From an uncultured Verrucomicrobiota bacterium (GTDB taxonomy: Bacteria; Verrucomicrobiota; Verrucomicrobiia; Limisphaerales; JADLHS01): DNA of 21,796 nucleotides. The stretch covers positions 1 through 21,796 of the forward strand of contig CALAYC010000165.1 in the NCBI GenBank assembly GCA_937894935.1, given 5' to 3'. Positions 1-6,187 of this stretch are shown here, in pieces. Position numbers and translations under genes: made by a program. Within the stretch, counting starts at the first letter, position 1. Each line of letters starts with the position of its first letter. The notes under the pieces are model-generated. The model worked only from the letters and a program-made list of their open reading frames with translations. It had not been told where the DNA came from and ran no database searches.

Positions 1-787
1 CGCGATAATTTCCGTCGCCAAAAATCAGACATTCGAAATGCGTCGTCAGACAGGCGAGCGCCTGGAGCAAAACATCCACGCCTTTGCCGCGGGTGATTTG
101 GCCGGAATAAACGATGAGATTGCGATCACTGAAACTGCTCGTTTGCGTTACGGCGGCAGTGCGCGGAACTGGCGGATGAATTTCAATCTGATCAGCGGAA
201 AATCCGTTCAGCAGAAGTTGATCGCGCATAAACCGCGTTGCCACGAGCACGGAATCGAACCGCCGATTCAATTCCAGCTCCCGACGCTTCTGTGAGTAAC
301 TCGTCCACTTTACCGGCAGCGGCCCGGTGTGTGCGCGAGTGAGAAACGCGCCACACGGCACGAGGCAATACGGCGAAAGAGCGCGTTGGCAAATTTCGCG
401 AGTGAAATAGTTGTATTTGTAGCTGCGCAGGCAATAGAGCTGATGATCGTGAATCATGCGCACAGCGGGGATATTTGCGGCGAGCAACGTTTCAAGCGCT
501 TCGATGTGGCTCAGATTATGCACATAAAGAACGTCGGGAGCGAATTGACGAATCGCGGTGATGACATCAGAAGCGGCGGTTGCTGGATTTAATGAAAATC
601 GTTGCGTGAAAAGTTCTCGCCAGGAATCCAGACCTTGATTTGTGTCAGGCCCGTGAAGGAGCGCGACTTCATGACCGCGTTGCTTCAGTTCAGACGCAGT
701 AGAAAACAGATTGGTTTCAGCTCCGGCGAACGCACCAAATCGGTCGTGGACTAAGAGGATTTTTTTGGCTGCACATCTGTCCCACAT
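1..787 (-). CDS. Glycosyltransferase, GT4 type, GT-B fold (partial, C-terminus beyond window start)
   Basis: Reading the minus strand from an ATG at 787 gives 262 residues that stay open to the window edge. The start has the GT-B look: ILLVHDRF (residues 10-17) followed by GAFAGAE, a variant of the usual GGAE loop that contacts the acceptor. Residues 225-242 (IVYSGQITRGKGVDVLLQ) match the start of the C-terminal GT4 domain, and IFGDGNYR (255-262) is the G-D-G nucleotide-sugar stretch. The EX7E region lies outside the window. Four cysteines (C119, C133, C141, C145) follow an HDHQLYC motif, an arrangement seen in some GT4 enzymes. The role is probably transfer of a sugar to a surface polysaccharide or glycolipid in the cytoplasm. 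Donor and acceptor cannot be told. No Shine-Dalgarno sequence marks the start, so it could lie slightly elsewhere. The 124 nt before the next gene hold nothing I can name. Confidence 0.88.
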   Translation of the reverse strand, partial: MWDRCAAKKILLVHDRFGAFAGAETNLFSTASELKQRGHEVALLHGPDTNQGLDSWRELFTQRFSLNPATAASDVITAIRQFAPDVLYVHNLSHIEALETLLAANIPAVRMIHDHQLYCLRSYKYNYFTREICQRALSPYCLVPCGAFLTRAHTGPLPVKWTSYSQKRRELELNRRFDSVLVATRFMRDQLLLNGFSADQIEIHPPVPRTAAVTQTSSFSDRNLIVYSGQITRGKGVDVLLQALACLTTHFECLIFGDGNYR

Positions 788-911
788 AACAGTGCGCCAA
801 TCTACGGCGGGGAAGCAAAGGCGCCAAAGTGGGTGAACTGCGCAACCTTCAGTGGGTTAAACGCCCCAAGTTGCCGTAGCGAAGTTCAACTATGCACCGA
901 AAAACAGCAAA

Positions 912-3524
912 TCAGCGCACGAGAATATTGGTCACGGCGAAAACGCGCCGACCATCCGGCCAATGCGCTTCCGCTTCAATCCACACCGGGCCACGTCGCG
1001 TCGGCGTAAGCGTGAACGTCGGCTCGATGACGGGCGGTTGACCGCCGATTTCCCAAACGACGCGCGGGTGGTTGGTATCAAGTCCGGTAGTGCGCAAACT
1101 GATGAGATAACGCGGCAATCCACCGGGCACGGGCGCGAGTTGTATATCAATCTGCGCAGTGGCTGCGCGCCACGGTTGATTGGTTAGGACGGTTTGGGCC
1201 ATGAGAAACGCGGCGGTGGCGAGACCGCGCGCCTGGTTGCCGATGACGAATTCAGTCTGAACATTGAAGCTGTCACTCCAGCGATCATACATCGGGTAGT
1301 AACCGGAATCCGCGCCGTCCGGCGGAAAACTGAGCGCCGCGAGTTCTTCCTGGTAATGATCGAGCCACATGAATTCGCTTTGCACATTGCCGATGGGAAT
1401 TCCGGAAGGCGGCAACACTCGTTTATCGTTCATCGCATAGTGATGCACGATTTCGGTCGGACGATTCCAGCCGAGCCCAGTCAGATACGAAACATTCACC
1501 GGATTACAGCCGGCTTCGTAATTCAGATTTTCGAGAATTGCGCGGAGATATTCAGAACGGCGATTTGTTGCAGTGATCGGTTCTAAAGCGGACGCGACGG
1601 CGAGATCGAAGGCCTGGTCCATGGAAAAATACCATCCGCCACCGCGAAAGCGTTTGGTTTCAGTTGGAAAACTTGTGCCGTAAGCGCTCTGTTGCGCCCA
1701 GCGCAGTTGATCGTCACCTGCGGCGAGAATCTCTGTTTCACAGGCGCGAAGGAATGTTGCATCAAGTCGCTCGCGCGGGATGCGCCCGGTTGCTGCTGCG
1801 AAAGCATAACTGCGGATTGCGCGACCGTAACTTTCATAAAGTCGCCACCAACCCCAGCGACGCGTTTCCGGATCGGAGGGATCGAACGACGCCAACAAAC
1901 GTTGATGCAACGCGTCGTTGCCGGTAGCGAGAAACAATTCACACGCTGCCCAGGCGAGTTCGTCATCGTGCATGAAGTCGTCACCGTAGTGAGTGAGTTT
2001 TTGATATGCGCCGTCAGGGCCGTGTTGCGTGAGCGCTGATTCGAGAAATGCCCAGCCGCGATTGGCGCGTTCGAGATATTGAGCGGCGGCTTCGGGAAAC
2101 GCGCGTTTGAAAGCTGGAGACGAAGCGGCTTGCGCAAGAGCAGCAACGGCGGCGGCGGTTGCGGCAGTATTTTTCGGCCAGACGATTTGCGGGTCGCCGC
2201 GATCTGGCAGCACGTCGTTTTCGTAAGCACGAGAACGTGGATAAACCAGAAAGTAGAATCCGCCGTCGTCATCCTGCATGCGGGCGAGAAAGTCTGCTTC
2301 CCATTTGGCTTCCTGAAGAATATCGCTGATACCGTCGCCGCTTTCCGGCAGACCGAGATTATCGAGTTCTCCCACGCCCGGTAAGGCGTCGGCGGCAAAC
2401 ACGAGAATGTGAACGAGCCCGGCGCTGTTGATGGTGTATTTGCTGTAATCACCGGCGTCGTGATGACCACCGGAAACATCCACTTGGCCTTGGCGGACGA
2501 AAGGGTAAAGGCTCGTAGTGAAATCTTTCAATTGCGGTGCGACGTGGCGGGCGTTGTTGGTGTAATCAACCGACGAACGCGCGAGAAACTGCGCGGCAGT
2601 GGTGTTGCGACGATTAGGCACGAATGCGGGAGCGGTGTGACAGGGCGCATGAACGAAGCGGGTGAATGGAAGCGAGTTCGCGACGCCGCAACGCTGATGA
2701 TAAAGCCCCAGCGCGTAAGTTCGCGCCACCGCCGCTGCGCCACCCTCATCGATGAAAAACGGCAACGAGAAGCCAAGGCCGGGAACGTGAAGTTGATAGT
2801 CGCCGGTATTCGTGACGGCGCTGAAATCCGCTTCGAGAACTTTCTGATACGGCGGTGGCTGATCGGGAAAGCCGGTATCCGGACGAGGCCGCAGCGCTCC
2901 TTCAAAAACCGTTTCGCCGGAAGAACGATTCACGAGCGAGAAATTTGTCGTGCCGATTTCCAGTTCACCCAGACTGCCGAGGTAGTAACCAATCATCGCC
3001 GTCTTGGAAAAGTGCGGAACGTAGGCGGTCTGGTGCACATGAATGGCGGGGCTGTAGCGAGCAGCGCGATTGGTGGCCACGAACTGAGTTTCATTTTTCC
3101 ACAATTGGCCGTCGGGATTTTTAACTTCGACGAGTGCGCCTTCGGAGATGGGTGTTTGTAATTGAAGATAGAGATAATTGCCGATTCGCAGGTCGCGTTG
3201 TGCGAGTGGCGCATAGAGCACCCGCCGTTTGAATCCGACGGCGGCGATGGGAATCGGTTGTCCGTTGGCGGTGACGACGAATTGATTGGTCGTCGGCAGA
3301 TTGGTCTGGCGACGTTGGACGAAGTCCCATTGCTCGGGGCGCGCGCGGATGTTGGCTTTGGTATTCACCAGCGTGAGTTCCAGCATGCTCGGCGTGAGAA
3401 TGCGCAACTCCGTGACGCCTACGGGAGGAGCGATGGAGAGGGTTTCTGCTTCCGGGCGAGAACCGTCAGCGCAAGCCAGATAGAAAAAGCAGAGCGCCGC
3501 GAGTGCGAATGATTTTGCCGACAT
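912..3524 (-). CDS. Secreted glycoside hydrolase family 9 protein (endoglucanase-like), catalytic motif intact
   Basis: The 870-residue protein begins with a signal peptide (MSAKSFALAALCFFYLAC). A GTG 21 nt upstream (3545) is also possible, but the ATG at 3524 gives the cleaner signal peptide. Order: an unfamiliar domain (about 30-155), a cellulase N-terminal Ig-like domain (about 160-255, from AIHVHQTAYVP), the GH9 alpha-barrel (about 260-770), and a short beta-rich C-terminal domain ending WPDGRRVFAVTNILVR. GH9 catalytic residues are visible: GGHHDAGDYSKY carries D356 and D359 (nucleophilic-water/base pair), and HYQEELAAL carries the likely acid E727. The usual HHR motif appears as VHHY. 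GH9 enzymes invert beta-1,4 glucan linkages; other beta-glycans are possible. It acts outside the cytoplasm. A paralogue lies at 6188-9073. The gene is divergent from the signalling operon. The GH9 assignment is secure; the substrate is unknown. Confidence 0.93.
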   Translation of the reverse strand: MSAKSFALAALCFFYLACADGSRPEAETLSIAPPVGVTELRILTPSMLELTLVNTKANIRARPEQWDFVQRRQTNLPTTNQFVVTANGQPIPIAAVGFKRRVLYAPLAQRDLRIGNYLYLQLQTPISEGALVEVKNPDGQLWKNETQFVATNRAARYSPAIHVHQTAYVPHFSKTAMIGYYLGSLGELEIGTTNFSLVNRSSGETVFEGALRPRPDTGFPDQPPPYQKVLEADFSAVTNTGDYQLHVPGLGFSLPFFIDEGGAAAVARTYALGLYHQRCGVANSLPFTRFVHAPCHTAPAFVPNRRNTTAAQFLARSSVDYTNNARHVAPQLKDFTTSLYPFVRQGQVDVSGGHHDAGDYSKYTINSAGLVHILVFAADALPGVGELDNLGLPESGDGISDILQEAKWEADFLARMQDDDGGFYFLVYPRSRAYENDVLPDRGDPQIVWPKNTAATAAAVAALAQAASSPAFKRAFPEAAAQYLERANRGWAFLESALTQHGPDGAYQKLTHYGDDFMHDDELAWAACELFLATGNDALHQRLLASFDPSDPETRRWGWWRLYESYGRAIRSYAFAAATGRIPRERLDATFLRACETEILAAGDDQLRWAQQSAYGTSFPTETKRFRGGGWYFSMDQAFDLAVASALEPITATNRRSEYLRAILENLNYEAGCNPVNVSYLTGLGWNRPTEIVHHYAMNDKRVLPPSGIPIGNVQSEFMWLDHYQEELAALSFPPDGADSGYYPMYDRWSDSFNVQTEFVIGNQARGLATAAFLMAQTVLTNQPWRAATAQIDIQLAPVPGGLPRYLISLRTTGLDTNHPRVVWEIGGQPPVIEPTFTLTPTRRGPVWIEAEAHWPDGRRVFAVTNILVR

Positions 3525-3634
3525 GATTGTTTGCAAATGTCGCACAGCATCGCATCAATTTTCGTCGCACCAATGGAGTATGAACCTGAGTTCGTCGGGC
3601 GAAGCAGGTTGAAGCGCGTAAAATAAAAGTGGGG

Positions 3635-3692
3635 TACTCACCTACTATTGGGAGCCGGAAAGTCACTTCATATTGCCCGGGCGGGTACCTCC
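3635..3692. promoter_or_regulatory. Candidate control region between GH9 gene and rsbT-like gene
   Basis: The 250-nt divergent gap (3546-3794) contains no gene. Three TAC-Y heptamers occur: TACTCAC (3635-3641), TACTATT (3643-3649) and TACCTCC (3686-3692). NarL/FixJ-type regulators often bind heptamers of the TACYNMT kind, and the operon to the right encodes such a regulator. The matches are short and could be chance. No convincing -35/-10 pair was found for either gene. Confidence 0.2.
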
Positions 3693-3794
3693 TCAGGCCG
3701 GAGCAAAAAAACCGCCCCATCTGTTGGTTCGTCGTGACAACAGCGAAACCCGGAAACGTCTCGAGCAACCACGCGACAAGCGGGTTTCAGGCAC

Positions 3795-4199
3795 ATGGAG
3801 AGTGACGCAAACATTTCGATTGGGTCGGAGATGGATATCGTGGCCGCCCGCCGGGCGGGTCGGGTTTTAGCGCTGAACCTGGGATTCAGCGGACCGGAGG
3901 TAACGATGATTGCCACGGCGATTTCGGAGATTGCCCGCAACATTGTGGTTCACGCCAAACGCGGCACGATCAGTCTCGCGCGGATTCACAATCAGAATCG
4001 AGCCGGGTTGCGAATTGTGGCGCGCGACGATGGTCCGGGTATTCGCGATGTGCAACAAGCCATGCGCTACGGGTATTCGTCGTGTCAGGGATTAGGTGTG
4101 GGCCTACCGGGAGCGAAATGGCTGATGGATGAATTTCATATTGATTCCGGTTCAGGCAAGGGAACTGTTGTTACGATGAAGAAATGGTTGCGGTCCTGA
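3795..4199 (+). CDS. rsbT: RsbT-like serine/threonine switch kinase (GHKL ATPase)
   Basis: A 134-residue single-domain protein with the full GHKL ATP-binding set seen in Bacillus RsbT: N-box TAISEIARN (41-49), G1 box DDGPG (78-82), and G2 box GLGVGLPGAKWLMDEF (99-114), ending in the KGT..T box (122-127). The wording is RsbT-like and not SpoIIAB/RsbW-like, notably GYSSCQGLGVGLPG and the KWLMDEF stretch. In stressosome systems RsbT phosphorylates STAS partners (RsbS/RsbR). When released, it binds the N-terminal domain of the phosphatase RsbU and activates it. Here no STAS gene is adjacent. The next gene overlaps by 16 nt and encodes a histidine kinase with an RsbU-type N-terminal domain, which is the obvious binding partner. 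The start at ATG 3795 gives the normal family length. Confidence 0.88.
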   Translation: MESDANISIGSEMDIVAARRAGRVLALNLGFSGPEVTMIATAISEIARNIVVHAKRGTISLARIHNQNRAGLRIVARDDGPGIRDVQQAMRYGYSSCQGLGVGLPGAKWLMDEFHIDSGSGKGTVVTMKKWLRS

Positions 4200-5386
4200 A
4201 TCAGGAGACGTTGGTGACCGCAGTAACCACGATGAGTAGAAACTTCTCCAATCTGGCGGGGCGCTATCTGCGAACCCTGCGAAAATTCGCGACGACCAAG
4301 CGCGAAGCGGATTTGGAGCAGGCTTATGCACTGGGGCGCAAGGCGATGAGTTTGAAATTCGGCGTGCTCGACATGGCGCGAATTCATCAAGCGGCATTGG
4401 CGTCGTTGCTGGCGAAACCGACGGACGGAAAACGGGAAAAGCTGTTAGAGGCAGCGGAAGTGTTTTTCCTGGAGGCACTGTCACCGTTTGAAGTGACGCA
4501 TCGGGGATTTAATGAAGCGAACCGGCGGTTGCAGCGATTGATTGCTGAGAAGGAAAAACGCAATCACGACCTGGCGGTAATCAACGATCGGCTCACAGCA
4601 GAAATTCGCCGCCGCAAACTTACTGAAAAAGCGTTGCGTCAGAGCGAACAGCATTATCGGCGATTGTTCGATGATGCGCGGGCGATGGAGGAAGGTTTGC
4701 GCGATCTGTCCAATAAAGTGCTTGATGTGCAGGAAGACGAGCGAAAACGCATCAGTCGCGAATTGCACGATGAAACCGGTCAGGCGTTGACGGCAATCAG
4801 CGTCACGCTCGCAAGTCTGGGGCGCAACGAACAGATTTCGGGCATTGGGCAACAGCGATTGCACGAAGCGCAGGATTTATTGCGGAGCACGATGGAAACG
4901 ATTCACAACTTTGCGCGCGAATTGCGGCCTGCGATGTTGGACGAACTCGGATTGTTGCCGGCGTTGCGATCGTATCTCGCGGCGTTTGCGGAGCGCACCG
5001 GTTTGCATATTCGTTTTCGGGCGAATCCGTTGGCTGAAGCACTGACGGCGAACGCCAAGATCGTGTTGTATCGCGTGGCGCAGGAAAGTTTGACGAATGT
5101 TGCAAAACACGCGCAGGCGCAGCGGGTGGATTTTCGTATCCGCAAAGTGAATTCCCGCATTTCCATGATGATTTCCGATGACGGAAAATCGTATCGCGAG
5201 TTGCCGCCCGAAGTGTTGAAGCAGGAGCATCGATTGGGACTGTTGGGCATGCAGGAACGGGTGCGATTGGTGAATGGTCAGATTGCAATTCGCCCGCGAG
5301 TAGGCAAGGGAACAACGATCAATGTGTTGGTGCCGCTGAACGGCGCGGTCGAGCGACGGGAAAATAATTTAGCAGCTCTGGGGTGA
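4184..5386 (+). CDS. Sensor histidine kinase with RsbU-type N-terminal domain
   Basis: The 400-residue protein has no membrane segment and is probably cytoplasmic. Residues about 20-115 resemble the N-terminal helical domain of RsbU, the RsbT-binding part: YLRTLRKFATTKREADLEQA, then IHQAALASLL and a last helix near FEVTHRGFNEANRRLQ. Residues 115-180 look like a coiled-coil linker. The kinase core is HisKA_3/NarX type: H195 in RKRISRELHDETGQ is the phospho-acceptor, N305 sits in ESLTNVAKH, the G1 box is DDGKS (332-336, second Gly replaced by Ser), and the G2 box is LGLLGMQER (351-359). The ATG at 4184 lies inside the rsbT-like gene in another frame, so translation is probably coupled; GTG 4213 or ATG 4232 are alternative starts. 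The partner is almost surely the regulator 48 nt downstream. Input through RsbT binding is an inference from domain and gene order. Confidence 0.88.
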   Translation: MVAVLNQETLVTAVTTMSRNFSNLAGRYLRTLRKFATTKREADLEQAYALGRKAMSLKFGVLDMARIHQAALASLLAKPTDGKREKLLEAAEVFFLEALSPFEVTHRGFNEANRRLQRLIAEKEKRNHDLAVINDRLTAEIRRRKLTEKALRQSEQHYRRLFDDARAMEEGLRDLSNKVLDVQEDERKRISRELHDETGQALTAISVTLASLGRNEQISGIGQQRLHEAQDLLRSTMETIHNFARELRPAMLDELGLLPALRSYLAAFAERTGLHIRFRANPLAEALTANAKIVLYRVAQESLTNVAKHAQAQRVDFRIRKVNSRISMMISDDGKSYRELPPEVLKQEHRLGLLGMQERVRLVNGQIAIRPRVGKGTTINVLVPLNGAVERRENNLAALG

Positions 5387-5434
5387 AGAACGGACGAGAT
5401 GATGTAAGTTGGAATCTATTTTGCGAAAGACGTT

Positions 5435-6109
5435 ATGAGAAAAATAAGACTTTTACTGGTGGACGATCACAACATGGTCCGACAGGGCCTGCGCGTTTTG
5501 CTCGAAGCCGAAGAAGATATTGAAGTCGTGGGAGAGGCGGAGACCGGACGACAAGCGGTGCAAATGGCGCGTTCGTTGCAACCCGATGTCATCGTCATGG
5601 ACATCGCCATGCCGAATCTCAACGGCCTGGAAGCGACGCGACAAATCGTCAAAGAAGTGTCCAATTCCAAAGTACTCGTGCTCTCGTCCTACAGCGATGA
5701 CGAGTATCTGCATCAATTGACCGATGCGGGCGCGAGCGGTTATCTGCTGAAACAAACGGCGGCGACTGATTTGATTCAGGCCGTACGCGAAACGAGCAAA
5801 GGCAATGCGTTTTTCAGTCCGGCAGTTTCAAAGCGATTGCTGGATCGGTATCGCGAAGCATTTTTGAACGGAGCGCCGATTAAGAAACGCGCGGTGTTGC
5901 TTACGACGCGGGAAGCGGAAGTGTTGCAGCTCATCGCAGAAGGAAAGCCGAATAAACAGATTGCGGCGGATTTGTGCATCAGCATCAAGACGGTCGAAAA
6001 GCATCGGCAGCAAGTTATGAACAAATTGAACATTCATGACATCGCCGGGCTGACGCGCTATGCCATTTCGAAAGGCGTCATCGAGAGCGGCGTTTCCGCA
6101 CGGATCTAG
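5435..6109 (+). CDS. NarL/FixJ (LuxR-type) response regulator
   Basis: The 224 residues split into a receiver domain (about 3-120) and a GerE/LuxR helix-turn-helix (about 155-212). Receiver residues are complete: acidic pair D10-D11, phospho-acceptor D56 in DVIVMDIAMPN, S84/S85 at the switch position and K106 in GYLLKQ. The DNA-binding part shows LTTREAEVLQLIAEGKPNKQ, then the recognition helix SIKTVEKHRQQVMNKL. It should receive phosphate from the histidine kinase encoded 48 nt upstream and act as a transcription regulator. The GH9 gene starts 78 nt after its stop on the same strand and may be co-transcribed. A divergent GH9 gene sits beyond the rsbT-like gene, so both are candidate targets. 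Family assignment is firm; targets are inferred from position. Confidence 0.95.
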   Translation: MRKIRLLLVDDHNMVRQGLRVLLEAEEDIEVVGEAETGRQAVQMARSLQPDVIVMDIAMPNLNGLEATRQIVKEVSNSKVLVLSSYSDDEYLHQLTDAGASGYLLKQTAATDLIQAVRETSKGNAFFSPAVSKRLLDRYREAFLNGAPIKKRAVLLTTREAEVLQLIAEGKPNKQIAADLCISIKTVEKHRQQVMNKLNIHDIAGLTRYAISKGVIESGVSARI

Positions 6110-6187
6110 CGGACGCGATGAAAGCCTTCGCGGTGGGTGCATTCAGTTGTCGGATGGGGCGGACTACGCATTGTTGCGACGGGTGCG

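Noticed and set aside
802..879. Inverted repeat CTACGGC/GCCGTAG in the gap after the glycosyltransferase start
   Set aside because: The arms are 7 nt and 64 nt apart with no inner pairing and no T-tract; likely chance.
1583..2479. 298-codon open frame on the minus strand
   Set aside because: It is another frame of the same strand within the GH9 gene; the translation is low-complexity and matches nothing.
2409..3161. 250-codon open frame on the plus strand
   Set aside because: It lies wholly antisense to the GH9 coding region, whose protein has clear domains; it shows no recognisable motif and arises from codon bias.
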